Positions 54,501 to 63,858 of a stretch of 64,000 nucleotides of DNA are shown here, one piece after another. Position numbers and translations under genes: made by a program. Numbering within the stretch: the first letter of the stretch is position 1; each line of letters opens with the position of its first letter. This stretch comes from Odontesthes bonariensis. Lineage: Eukaryota; Chordata; Actinopteri; Atheriniformes; Atherinopsidae. The notes beneath the pieces are model-generated. The model had not been told where the DNA came from, searched no databases, and was given only the letters and a program-made list of their open reading frames with translations. The stretch spans positions 24,264,227 to 24,328,226 of the forward strand of contig NC_134515.1 in the NCBI RefSeq assembly GCF_027942865.1, in the 5' to 3' direction.

Positions 54501-55768
54501 TACAGTCCTCGCTGCAGCTGGCCCCGGTTCGAGTCCCGCACCGAGCGGCCCTTTGCTGCATGTCTTCCCCCTCTCTCAGGGGGGCCCCTGCTTCCTGTCT
54601 CTCTCCAACTGTCCTATCATTAAAGGCATAAAAAAAGCCCCCCCCAAAAAAAAGTTAAGACGGGAGCGATAGAGGGCTGGAAAAGTCAGAGGTACTCAAC
54701 AGAAACAGCTGTAGGAAAATGTCTTATTCTGCTAATTGGCAACAGGTCAGTAACATGATTAGAGCACCTTAGAGAGGCAGAGTCTCTGAGAAGTAAAGAT
54801 GGGCAGAGGTTCAGCAGTCTGCAAAACAAACAAACAAATGTGTCTACAAATTGTGGAGAAATTGTAGAATAATGTTCTTTAACTGATCATTTTTGTAGTG
54901 TCCACAGTATCCTTTAGTTTTATTCCTTTGTGTGAATCACTTGGGCTGACTGTACTTTAGACGCTCGTGTTCGTTGTAAAAAGATGGAATGTCCAGAGGA
55001 TGCGGTTCAAAATAAAGAATGGATTGTGATTGATTTACAACTGATCAAAGAAAAAACTGTAAACAAACTATATCAAGGCTTAAACTAAGACTGTCTGTAC
55101 GGTCCGCGAGGTCTAAAGACTGTGTGCTTCAGTCAGCCACACCACTAGACTGCAGCACCTTGCTCTTAAGCCCTCTCACCTGCAGGGATCACATAGTCAT
55201 TAATAAACACACACACCACACGTACCTGTAAACATTGCCAAACTATATTCCAACAAACAAACAAATCTAAATGCAAACTAAGAAATTGGCTCCTACAATT
55301 TTGATGATGTTATGTGTTGTAAATGATGGAATATTCAAAGAATCTGGAGAGTTATGAAGGGACACAGACAAAAATCAATACTGGATATTTGTGTGCTTCG
55401 GCCCTCGGGTATGAAAACAGTCAGGATTCTGTCCGGGGAATCAGGGCGTGAGCTTAGGAACTCCTCCAGAAATCACTGTGCTATTCTCAAGTGCAAGTTA
55501 AAGCTCTATCAACCAAAGAAGAAGCCCCACGCGAACTAGATCTAGTAATGTTGCCGTCTTCTCTGAACCAAAGCTCATTTTAAATGGACTGCTTTAATGA
55601 CATCTAATTAAATTAACTCAAAGGCCTGCATCTTCAATGGTGTAGAAGTCCATTGGTATTATGGTGTTGTGGAGGAAAAAAAACAGAAGTCATGCATGTC
55701 ACACAGCACCATACGGGAATCCCCAAAGACAGAAGATTGTTGCACTCCTTTTATGTCTGTTGATAACA

Positions 55769-55819
<51 letters not shown>

Positions 55820-56809
55820 TGGGTGCATCTTGCACAAACATCTCCTGTTGTTTACCATTAATGCTGAAAATAATATGCACCATGAAACAAAAAACTCCAA
55901 CAAAGATGACCCAGTACTGTTTAGCAGCTCAAATCCTATATGACAGGGGTCCCCAACCACAAAATCGGGAATTCTTTCATTTCACTCGCTAGATTCTATA
56001 CTTGGAAACTGCATAGATTGCATTATAGGAGGCCGAATGTGCACGTTTTTTTTTTCAATGATGACTGTCTGTCTGTCATCATATCCTAATTATCCTAATT
56101 TGTAAAAGCGTCTGCTAAATGTAATGTCTGTTGAACGTAAAGTACAAAAAAAAAATGAACCCCCGACCGGGCCGCAGGAACAAATTGCAGAACCAAACCG
56201 GTCCTTGGTGCTGAAAAGGTTGGGGACCCCTGCTATATGAGTCCCTTTCTCAAGGATCCAGGAACTGGTCTCAGTTCCCAGATGTTTATTGACAGCTGTT
56301 AAAAGACGAGCTCAATGCTACATGGGGATGAATATGGCCCCGTCGTTGCTATCAAATTCAAGATGAAGACATATTTCTCATGAATTACTAAAATATCTTA
56401 CGTTGAGGATTGGTTTTCATTTTTTTACTTGCATATTACACAGTGTCCCACCTTCTCTGGGATTGGGGATGAAGTACAAAAGGAACTAATGGTACACTGA
56501 GTCTATAGCAGGTCTTTAGTGTTTTTGTATCCAACTAGTTTTTTCTAGAACACAAATCAAGCCAAGTCCTCAACTGAAAAAAACCTTTTTTCCAGTGAAG
56601 CGTAAGGCTGAGAAAAAACGTCTGTTAAGTTTTTCTCCCACAATGTGTGCAGTGCACATCTGATTTCTCGGGTTTTATTCTCCTTGCAGGATGTGATCAA
56701 GAAAACTGTAGAGGACAAAGTGAAAATGGAAGAAGAAGAAAAGAAGATGGAGAAGAAGAAGGCAATGCTTTCTAGCCAGAAGTCTGCTCTGGACCGATTC
56801 AAAAAATAG
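45119..56809 (+). CDS. wdr46: WD repeat-containing protein 46 (Utp7 homologue)
   Basis: Fourteen exons join in phase to 597 residues: 45119-45175, 45448-45621, 45890-45970, 46063-46175, 46287-46374, 46574-46635, 46997-47101, 47197-47347, 47901-48136, 48392-48545, 49212-49359, 53701-53891, 54010-54123 and 56690-56809. WDR46 is a nucleolar scaffold of the small-subunit processome needed for 18S rRNA maturation. The N terminus is lysine-rich (nuclear/nucleolar signals). The WD-repeat propeller follows from about residue 170 ([19 protein letters not shown], then [21 protein letters not shown]). From about residue 408 comes the BING4 C-terminal domain: [20 protein letters not shown] and [14 protein letters not shown] charged, lysine-rich coiled tail ends in ALDRFKK. 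The ATG has an A at -3 and G at +4. Intron 11 is enlarged to 4.3 kb by mobile elements. Length is close to human (610). Confidence 0.96.
47508..47712 (+). mobile_element. tRNA-derived SINE in wdr46 intron 8
   Basis: The head carries pol III boxes (GTGGCATAGTGGGTTAAGC as box A, GGTTCGAGTCCC as box B). The tail ends in C and A runs. A 17-bp target duplication with two mismatches flanks it (47491-47507 and 47713-47729). The body matches the copy at 54451-54649. Confidence 0.85.
48557..48594. repeat. (CA)n microsatellite in wdr46 intron 10
   Basis: About 19 CA units, starting 11 bases after the exon 10 donor. Confidence 0.95.
49369..49427 (-). mobile_element. LINE or SINE 3' tail fragment
   Basis: ATCAATCTTTATTTATATAG followed by CGCATTTCATA is the reverse complement of a tail (GCGCTATATAAATAAAGATTG) common in fish retroposons. 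It is cut by the hAT element that starts at 49436. Confidence 0.5.
49436..50594 (+). mobile_element. internally deleted hAT element with transposase C-terminal remnant
   Basis: A perfect 8-bp target duplication, GCTGGCAT, flanks it (49428-49435 and 50595-50602), and the ends are CAG...CTG. Near both ends the word TGACGGA recurs in both orientations. The frame 49884-50132 encodes the hAT dimerisation region, with [15 protein letters not shown] followed by a basic block, so the parent was an autonomous hAT. The rest of the transposase is gone. Confidence 0.85.
50643..50780. repeat. near-perfect palindrome of hAT-end sequence
   Basis: Two arms of about 55-64 bases (50643-50706 and 50724-50780) are inverted copies, separated by an 18-base loop. 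The left arm has one extra 9-base unit. The arms contain GGGCTCTAGACTAACTTTTT, which resembles hAT ends. The symmetry runs on into GCAGCTCCCA on the outside, so this is an inverted duplication and not a simple insertion. Confidence 0.85.
50929..51750 (-). mobile_element. hAT fragment with zinc-finger-like N-terminal coding remnant
   Basis: It starts with the same CTCTAGACTAACTTTTTGCA sequence as the palindrome and shares the following 170 bases with 50770-50875. The minus-strand frame 51746-51447 encodes a peptide with [16 protein letters not shown] and MKH, like the CxxC...H TTF/BED-type fingers of KIAA1586/ZNF862-like hAT proteins. The distal end may be cut by the L1 fragment. Confidence 0.55.
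51960..52920 (+). mobile_element. L1-type LINE fragment, end of ORF2 and 3' UTR
   Basis: The frame 52017-52616 encodes the C-terminal part of an L1 ORF2: [20 protein letters not shown], then the zinc-knuckle region [22 protein letters not shown]-rich 3' UTR follows to about 52920. The 5' limit is unclear, and it is 5'-truncated within wdr46 intron 11. Confidence 0.8.
52925..53299. mobile_element. probable hAT-type element end
   Basis: The right side contains a local inverted repeat (GTACCGAACCGTGAC against GTGACGGTTCGGTAC) and ends GTGCCGGCCCTAG, wording typical of one fish hAT group. The left end and the target duplication were not found. Confidence 0.35.
54451..54649 (+). mobile_element. 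tRNA-derived SINE in wdr46 intron 13
   Basis: Same family as the copy at 47508, with box A (GGCGTAGTGGGTTAAGC) and box B (GGTTCGAGTCCC). A perfect 15-bp target duplication, AAAAGTTAAGACGGG, flanks it (54436-54450 and 54650-54664). It differs from the other copy by an extra C/T-rich segment near its 3' half. Confidence 0.9.
54665..55771 (+). other. wdr46 intron 13, featureless part
   Basis: No gene, RNA or repeat was recognised in this part of the 2.6-kb intron. Confidence 0.55.
55772..55817. repeat. (GT)n microsatellite in wdr46 intron 13
   Basis: About 23 uninterrupted units. Confidence 0.95.
55944..56232. mobile_element. short hAT MITE (CAGGGGTCCCCAACC ends)
   Basis: 289 bp with inverted ends CAGGGGTCCCCAACC and GGTTGGGGACCCCTG. 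A perfect 8-bp target duplication, CTATATGA, flanks it (55936-55943 and 56233-56240). A piece with AAAGCGTCTGCTAAATGTAA inside is shared with the common fish repeat also seen at 60001. Confidence 0.93.
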
Positions 56810-57136
56810 AAAAAGACCCTTTGTGCAGCTCAAATGCAGTGACATTCTGTGGGAGTGACCTTTGAACTTTACACAAAAGAAACACTTTTTGGACACGTTA
56901 ATGCACGGGGGTGACAAAATGCCAGCTGCAGAAGATCCAGATGTTGTGGGCAACCATAGTCTTCTGATGGGAAACGGTTCACACAATCGATGCTAAGTGC
57001 AGTTGTTGGTTTGCTCTATTTAATGTCGATAGCCTGAAGCACATCCTGTCGAAATGGGAAGAAAAACACGATGTGCCATAACTAACACTGGTTGTCATCC
57101 GAAGTTTTATGATTTGGTTTGTTTTTCATTTGGACC

Positions 57137-57142
57137 AATAAA
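57137..57142 (+). terminator. wdr46 polyadenylation signal
   Basis: AATAAA about 330 bases after the wdr46 stop. A second AATAAA lies at 57216-57221. Confidence 0.65.
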
Positions 57143-57439
57143 CACATTTTTCAGAGATCTTTGATTTAGTAAACAAGTTCTTCTTTTCCTTAACTGACTT
57201 GTTATGTTTTGAATGAATAAAATGTTCAGCATCAATAGGTCCATGACAACTGCTTTTAATGTCACTGAGCACGAAATACTAGAGCACATGGCGTAGCTTT
57301 TAAATAATGAGACAAATGCTGCTGCAATTCAGTTTTAATTAAAAACAAAACTATAATAAATATAAGGTAGAACAAATAATAAGAGGACAACTGAAAAAAA
57401 CAAAGAAAGAAAGACTCCAACTAAAGGCTGAGGCTAATA

Positions 57440-57696
57440 GCGCACCTGGAGCTGATAACGTAAGTGGCCGGGTCCTCAGACATTGTGCGGGGGCGGATTA
57501 TAGTTCTGCGTCTATCGTCTTGACGTGTTGCTTTGCTCTGGTCGCGAACCACTTTTCATGCTATGGTTCTGCAACCTCGGTCTGGCATTTCTCGGGACGC
57601 ACAGCAGTTTCCCCTCGCGAGAATTTCGGTGGGCGGTGACGAGAACTTCGGCGGCGCCGGCGGAAGTGTTTATCTTTCAAAAAAAAAAAAAAGTGT
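57440..57696 (+). promoter_or_regulatory. CpG-rich patch, possible promoter
   Basis: This is one of the few CpG-dense stretches in the window (for example GGCGGCGCCGGCGG near 57650). It lies between wdr46 and b3galt4 and directly precedes a 52-codon frame. It could be a promoter of an unrecognised transcript or part of a decayed mobile element. Confidence 0.35.
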
Positions 57697-57855
57697 ATGC
57701 AAGATATGGATCTGGAGTTGCTCGACATCGAAGAAGAACAGCTTCTTTTATGGGAGTTGGCGAAAATGCAAAGGAGGAAGCCACACAGACAACCGGAAAG
57801 GCAAACCGAGGACCAATCACAGCCGCTTTTGTCTGCGCACTTCCAGACAACTTGA
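57697..57855 (+). CDS. small hypothetical frame, 52 residues
   Basis: The peptide starts MQDMDLELLDIEEEQLLLWE and goes on to a basic stretch (KMQRRKPHRQPERQ). The acidic leucine-rich start followed by a basic run recalls the N terminus of Harbinger-type transposase-derived proteins, but the similarity is loose and I cannot name it. It may be one exon of a larger gene, a remnant, or chance. No product is claimed. Confidence 0.25.
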   Translation: MQDMDLELLDIEEEQLLLWELAKMQRRKPHRQPERQTEDQSQPLLSAHFQTT

Positions 57856-59042
57856 GCACCTCAGAGCACTTCCCAACCACCTCAAGGTCCATGTGACAAA
57901 GCATCCAGGCTGATGAACAACTCGCCAAACAAATGACCAACTCAGATCAGAGATACGATCCTGTCTTTTTTTCAGATGTTAATAAAATTTGACCCAAAAT
58001 CATGTGGTTAAAGACAGCATTTAGCCTACCGAACGATTGCAAACCAGAGATCAGTGATTTCATTTTAAAAAAGGGAGAAAAAAAAAGCTAAAGAAATAAA
58101 AAAAATTCATCTGATTCGATAGAAAAACAGCAAATGTTATGCTATACGTGCAGAGAAACTACAGCAAGATAAACAAAAGAAGCTCGGCAAGAAATCCGGC
58201 TCATATGCTCTGTGAGTGTTGCAAAATGAAGACTGATGATGCATATCGCCTTGGAAACCATGGCCAGAGGGTTGGACCTGAGGTCCGTTTCACGTATGGT
58301 TTAGTGAAAACTCTGAGTAGGTTAACCCTGAAATGAGGGAAACCCTGAGTTTTCCGTTTCACAAAGGGAGGTAACTCAACCCCGAGAAAGAGGGGTAACT
58401 CTAGCCTGTTTCACAAAGAGAGGTAACTTAACCTCTCGGTCAGTTACCGGAGTAACAGACTCTCTGAACCTAACCTGGTCGGGACCAGGTTTTATTCAAG
58501 AAACCTCGAGTTTCTTTCTGTCTCCGCCCTCTTTCAGCCACACACGCCATTTGATTTCCTCATTCATTCAGTCAGCAGAGCGAGTTCTTCTACTTATAGA
58601 AGTCCTTTAGGCACAGTAGGAGGCAACTTTTTTCACCAACATGTCCTTCTGACAACGATCCCGTGGATGAAGGTGCAGCATTATTGCGCAGAGAAATAAA
58701 TATTCGTCGGAGATGGTTATCAGACCGCGCATAGATTTTTGCATTTACAGACAATTATCTTTTTGAGCGGCACCATCAGAATGTGTTGGGACAAAAGAAA
58801 AAAAAAGACATAAAAGACAAATAAATATTTGTTTGAATAGGCTTAAAAAAGACATATATAGGCCTATTATATTTTATAAAGGCACTCGTGTCTTGGGGGT
58901 GGATTCCCTCAGCCACTTCCCTCGGGTGGTGGCCACCACCCGTTTTACGGGCATCTGCCTTCTTTCTGTTGGCTCAGTAGAAGTCTGTGTTAGTTTAAAT
59001 AGGCTTAATTATTTAACAGAACATGATATAGATGATGACTCT

Positions 59043-59235
59043 AAATTGTCCTTCGGAGTGACTGTGAGTGTGTATGGTTGTTTGTCTCGTTTGTCTCTAT
59101 GTGGCCCTGTGATGGACTGGCGGCCTGTCCAGGGTGTACCCCGCCTCTTGCCCATTAACCGCTGGGATAGGCTCCAGCCCCCCCGCGACCCGACTGACGG
59201 ATTCAGCGGTGTATAGGTAATGGATGGATGGATGG
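59043..59235 (+). mobile_element. Rex3/RTE-type LINE 3' tail
   Basis: It contains GATGGACTGGCGGCCTGTCC, then CCCCGCGACCC, and ends in GATGGATGGATGG. A GATG-repeat end is described for Rex3 of fish. It sits inside the Harbinger element. Confidence 0.6.
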
Positions 59236-59378
59236 TATAGATGAGAAGACATAGTTTATGTGTGTGAAAACAGCATTATGTTGGGAATAAAATAACTGCA
59301 CAGTCAAATAGCCACTTAATATTTACTTTACAGTGTAAAACATGATCAAAATGAGGTACCTCCATGCCGAGGTCTCAC

Positions 59379-59686
59379 CTGTTTGAACAATATTTTTATA
59401 TTTCATCTTAAACTGCTGCCAAGTGCGCTTCTCCCCCGCGGGATTGCACCTAAATGAAATAAATGAATGGGCTACCATTCAAGCAGTTTCCCTGTAATAT
59501 TATTGTGATTGCAAAGGACTACATTTAAACTTACACTTTTGCTGCTGCAGCGGTGTTGCACTTATGTCTAAAAACGTATTGAAACTCGCCGTATGAGCGC
59601 ATTAAGATTTCCAATTCGAGGTTGGTGAAAAACGTAGCCCCTCCTCTTCCCCGTTGCCAATGTGACTCGTCGAATCGGGGCTCCAT
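59379..59686 (-). pseudogene. Harbinger Myb/SANT-like DNA-binding protein remnant
   Basis: Exon 1 (59686 down to about 59535) encodes FTNLELEILMRSYGEFQYVF and a CNTAAAAK run. Exon 2 (59491-59379) encodes CNPAGEKRTWQQFKMKYKNI before a donor GTGAGA. Together these match the trihelix/Myb-like helper protein of fish Harbinger transposons, which guides the transposase to the ends. A stop codon replaces the usual Trp shortly after the start of exon 2, so it is dead. An upstream ATG at 59686 is used as the start. Confidence 0.7.
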
Positions 59687-60000
59687 TGATGCTGGCTTTT
59701 TAAAGTTGTGGTGCACGCGCTAAACTCAAGGTGAACTTACTCAGAGTTGATTAACCTCACTCAAATCAGCGTTTCTGGAACCGAAAACTCAGGGTTTTCT
59801 ATCTCAGAGTAGATCAACTCAGAGATCAGGAATAGACTCAGAGTTGGTTGAACCTGCTACGTGAAACGGACCTCTGGTGGCGGACGCTGGGGCTGGTGGT
59901 CGAGGAGTAGGCTCTGGTGATCAGATTATTTAAAAAACATACTATATGGGTTCACAAACTACTTAAAAAAAAAAAAAAAAAAAGTGTTCATTTTAAGAAC

Positions 60001-60306
60001 CACATTACATTACATTACGGTCATTTTGCAGACGCTTTTGACCAAAGCGACTTACAATTAGTGCGTTCAACATCGGTAGGCAAAAGAACTTCAGGTCACA
60101 AGAAATCATAAGTGCATTTCCTTCCAAAACCAAACAGCTAAGAGCAAAACTAGTGCTAGAGTAAGTGAGATAAGTCAGGTACCTAGACAGATGGGAAGAC
60201 AATTTAGAAAACAAAGACAATTTAGGAAACAAATAAGTGCGTAAGGAACTAGGACGGAGCAGGTGATGTCCTAAGAGGGCCAAGAGGGCGGCACCTCTTA
60301 GGACAT
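60001..60306. repeat. common fish interspersed repeat with CATTA units
   Basis: It starts with CATTACATTACATTAC and continues with TTTTGCAGACGCTTTTGACC and AAAGCGACTTACA, a wording that recurs very often in teleost genomes. The class (SINE tail or DNA element) cannot be decided. It ends near TCTTAGGAC. Confidence 0.5.
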
Positions 60307-60854
60307 CCATTTCACACTCCATGTGAAGGAAAGAAATATTGTCCCATAATTGTGGATGTATTCTTTAAATGGGCTAAAGCTAAAGCCTTACCTACTGCTA
60401 CCAATTTTACATGAGACTATTTCTGCAATTGGACAACAGTCGAAAAGTCTGAGATTGGGTTCTCTTTAGAATAAAATATTTTTGGATCAACTCACAAGGA
60501 GGAGCTTGTGTTTTGGCACATTCTGTTGTACTTACAACGCTGATAGTGGTAGCCTACTATACACCAGGCCTTAAAAAATATGACCGCTATGCGACTATGG
60601 AAAAGTATGGTTCAGATCGATATACTACATACATACTGACAATGATAATGAGAGTTACATCATTTAAAAATGAACATGCATTTTTAATCATTGTGCACTT
60701 GTTGGATTCATTTTCTTTTGATCCAGCATAGTACTTTTATTCATATATGTACTCTCTTTACAATCCTAGGAATTTTTTTTATACTTGTTTTATGTTATTT
60801 TTACTTTAACAAGGGAGAGATGATGGGAAAATTCATTGTTTGACAAGTTCATTG
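60307..60854. other. intergenic DNA, nothing recognised
   Basis: AT-rich sequence with short open frames that show no domain. Confidence 0.5.
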
Positions 60855-60939
60855 TGTGAATGTACTCTCTGATGTGAACTGAAACTGTTGCTTAAAAGGA
60901 TCTGTCTGACACTGTTGCGTTCATTTCCATAGATACTTC
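60855..60939 (+). repeat. 85-bp direct repeat, copy 1
   Basis: Begins TGTGAATGTACTCTCTGATG and ends ATAGATACTTC. By eye it is identical to 61091-61175, which lies 236 bp downstream. Confidence 0.92.
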
Positions 60940-61090
60940 CTGATTCAATGTAAACACAAGAAACTTGTGCTAAAGAAAAATAAATAAAAGGATCAGACTC
61001 AGTGAATAATTCCCTATAATCCCTATAATATAGATCAGTGAGCAGTGCTGACCAACATGTCATTGGGGTCATCAGGTGGGAACCTCCGAA

Positions 61091-61175
61091 TGTGAATGTA
61101 CTCTCTGATGTGAACTGAAACTGTTGCTTAAAAGGATCTGTCTGACACTGTTGCGTTCATTTCCATAGATACTTC
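61091..61175 (+). repeat. 85-bp direct repeat, copy 2
   Basis: Second copy in the same orientation, separated from the first by 151 bp of unrelated sequence. It could come from a short tandem duplication or from the ends of a small inserted element. Confidence 0.92.
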
Positions 61176-62736
61176 ATGAAAATATACTGGAAATCTAAAA
61201 TTGATCTGACTGCAAGTGTGCTACAGACAGAACGCTCACGTAATCAGGGACACTCTGATTCTTTGTCTATTACACACACAGGGATAGTCGGGGAATGCTT
61301 GCTTATGCATATATGGTGTTTGATGAGCTCATTCTTGGAAGCTTGCCACTATAGCACCGCCTTTTTAAAATTCTACGTTTGTAGAATAAAGAAACTCAGA
61401 TGAAGACCGTGCTTATTTATTACATAGAACTCTTTAACGTTCATTTGAGAGAAACGTTGTGGAGGAACCCGAAGTGAGGTTTTTAGTGTGAGAAAAGCCA
61501 CCAACAAATGGTCTAAAACTCCCCTTCGCCTCCAAAATCTTATCAAATGAGACTCGGCCGAAACGTAATAACTTACAAGCACTGCTTAATGCTCTTCTGT
61601 TATGCATCTCGACTCAAGTCAGACTACCTGAATAGTTAGGGCTAGGCTGTTAACCATTATATACAGTTAATATAGTTAATTTATAATCTATGAGAATGAC
61701 ACAGACTGATTGTTTCGACATTTTTTAAAAAGCGATGAGTTGGTATTCGGTTGAAAAGGAAAGAGGGAGTTTAACACAATTCACCTGAAATGTTGAGTTG
61801 AAAGAAAGCCGACCAGTTTTTGTTTTGATGTGGTTGTTTATTGGTGCTTGGATTTGAATCATACATATATATATTTCCTGAGTGTAAACACACTGACCTC
61901 CCCTTCATTATGAGTAGTGTAGCAGATACCCAGACACATCACTGCAAATGTTTCATTTGCACTTTGTTAAACTAAGATGAGGAAGAGGAAGCCGATGACA
62001 GAAAAGCAGCTTTCCCTTCCTTTTTTTTCAGAACTGAATAATTAGGTCGCTCTGTATCCTCTTTCAGTTGTCCAGTTAATAGGGTCAGACAGCACAAATC
62101 CTGTCCTTATTGTTGCATTACAACACGATTATCCTAATGTGCGTAAGTCCTAATTTGTAGTTATTTTGCTTAAATAATTTTAAAGATAATTAATTGTATC
62201 TAACCGAGGTACCGTATATGAATCCTGTGATTTAATATCTATTGCATGGGTTTGTGAAGACATGCATTTAGTAATTTAGGCTACCTACAAAAGTTGAAGT
62301 ACCTGATGATAGACTGCAAAGATGTTTAACTATATGAGGGTTGCAGCCAATAAATATCAGAAACAGTGTGTCAGAGGGCGTTGTTGCCCTGTGCAATCAT
62401 CACATAAGCAGCTGTATTTCCTCAAAGGTATAATAGAAGCATGATGTTTGTTCTCTGGTTATAGGTCGCCAGTGTAACTTGCATGATCCTGTAAAACAGG
62501 TTAAAGATTAATCTGATCGCTCTCCGTACTACTGGCTGATGATTCTACTTTCTGCGAAACAAAACAAAAACAAGCAAGTTAAATCTATCTGGTGTTTAAA
62601 AAAATAAAGCTCTAAAAAATACAGAGATTCTCTCAGTGCACATGGTAGATTCCCACCCATGAAGAGCACTTGTGCTGTTCACAGTACTAAAGCGAGGCAC
62701 AGTCCCAGTGTGTCCCGCCTGCCTTCGTATTACCTC
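61176..62736. other. 3' flank of b3galt4
   Basis: AT-rich sequence with a short TA patch near 61864. It probably contains the b3galt4 3' UTR. No other gene was recognised. Confidence 0.5.
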
Positions 62737-63858
62737 TCACAAGCCCTGCTCCAGCCCCAGAGCTGTGCCGAGCATCGCCCTGACTTTGCACATCCCCAGA
62801 GAGACCCGCTGACTCAGCCAGGAGCAGGGGGGGGAGGAATAAACGTCAGCCCAGTACTGCAGCATCTCCCTGGGTGAGATGTGGTGGATGGACACCATGG
62901 CCTGATAGCAGCAGCGTCCGTATGGCACAACTGGCCCACCGGAGAACAGAGAGCAGTGTGAGGGCAGCACTCCCGCTGTCCGGGCACACAGACCTACAAA
63001 CACATCCTCAGGGGGCAGAGGTGTAGATAATGGTGATACGGAGGCTGCCAGGGCGATTTTGAGCAATGCTGAGCGGGACAGAACGTAGGCTGTCCCGCTA
63101 CAATAGTCTGGAAAGACGGATGGTGGGTAAGCCCCTGCAGGGAGGTAGTGCTTGCTGCCCGGGTCACGGTCAGGAGCCACGTGGAGATGCACCCTGCCAA
63201 GGTAAAGGTCCCCTTGTTCGTAGGGGTTACGGCTTTTGTTCAGGAAGTGTATGAGGGTGTTGGGATTGAAGAGGACATCATCATCCACTTTGGCCATGAA
63301 GTGAGCCTGAGGGCAGAACCGTCGGGCCCAGCCCAGCATGGACAGGGTCTTCAGAGTGAGGTTGGAGTAGGTGTCCACAAAACGCCCCTGAATCAGGTCT
63401 CCTCTCTCCCGAGCTTCTTCTATCAGGAGCTTACCCAGGCCAGGGTCAGATGCCACACCCACCATGAAGAGGGTCATGACCCGCAGGCCTCTCACCTCCA
63501 CCTCCCCTCCCCACGTGTCCCTGATGGCTTGGCGTGCCCGCTGATTGGCAGGAGCCGAGGTAACCATGGTGATGAGGTAAGGCTTGGCTCGCTGGCATAC
63601 GAGCGGACTGGGCATGAGAAGGAACTCCTCGGGTCGGGTGGGAGGAACGCTCTGTGGCGGGATGAAGCCAGCGTGCGTCTCCGACGCTGCGCTCAAGCCC
63701 ATGGAGGTGACCCATGACTCAATGAAGTCCACAAAAAGCAGAGCGAGCAGGGCCGCGCACACCACCACCGCGCACAGAAAGGGCAAAAACCCGAGCCTAC
63801 TCCCACGCTTTCCAAATCTTGGCTTGCACAATCCCCGTCCGACCATGGCCATAACCAT
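62737..63858 (-). CDS. b3galt4: beta-1,3-galactosyltransferase 4
   Basis: A single-exon coding region of 373 residues from the ATG at 63858 (further ATGs at codons 3 and 5). The frame stays open upstream to the window edge, but no in-frame ATG occurs there. The product is a type II Golgi membrane protein with a membrane anchor at about residues 22-45. The family 31 core follows: RQAIRDTWGG, FVDTYSNLTLKTL, the metal-binding VDDDVLF (192-194), YLGRVH, DYCSGTAYVLS and PPEDVFVG. The C terminus with GRCCY and PPCSWL fits B3GALT4 and not other B3GALTs. B3GALT4 adds galactose in beta-1,3 linkage to GalNAc of gangliosides (GM1 and GD1b synthesis). It runs towards wdr46, which is also its neighbour in human 6p21. 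The human protein is 378 residues. Confidence 0.93.
   Translation of the reverse strand: MVMAMVGRGLCKPRFGKRGSRLGFLPFLCAVVVCAALLALLFVDFIESWVTSMGLSAASETHAGFIPPQSVPPTRPEEFLLMPSPLVCQRAKPYLITMVTSAPANQRARQAIRDTWGGEVEVRGLRVMTLFMVGVASDPGLGKLLIEEARERGDLIQGRFVDTYSNLTLKTLSMLGWARRFCPQAHFMAKVDDDVLFNPNTLIHFLNKSRNPYEQGDLYLGRVHLHVAPDRDPGSKHYLPAGAYPPSVFPDYCSGTAYVLSRSALLKIALAASVSPLSTPLPPEDVFVGLCARTAGVLPSHCSLFSGGPVVPYGRCCYQAMVSIHHISPREMLQYWADVYSSPPCSWLSQRVSLGMCKVRAMLGTALGLEQGL

Larger units (their letters stand above)
58281..59873 (-). mobile_element. PIF/Harbinger-type DNA transposon, decayed
   Basis: The ends AGGTCCGTTTCACGTA and TACGTGAAACGGACCT are exact inverse copies, and a 3-bp CTG lies on both sides (58278-58280, 59874-59876), as expected of a 3-bp target duplication. 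Subterminal sequence is full of GGTAAC, GGTTAACC and CAGAGTT repeats. Inside, on the minus strand, are two exons of the Myb/SANT-like protein that fish Harbinger elements carry. No DDE transposase was found. A LINE tail is nested inside. Confidence 0.8.

Noticed and set aside
55680-55990. Frames with long runs of Cys-Val or Thr-His
   Set aside because: They are translations of the (GT)n microsatellite.
57525-57913. Two overlapping frames of about 125 codons
   Set aside because: They overlap each other in different frames, start within the CpG patch and show no domain; only the short frame from 57697 looked mildly protein-like.
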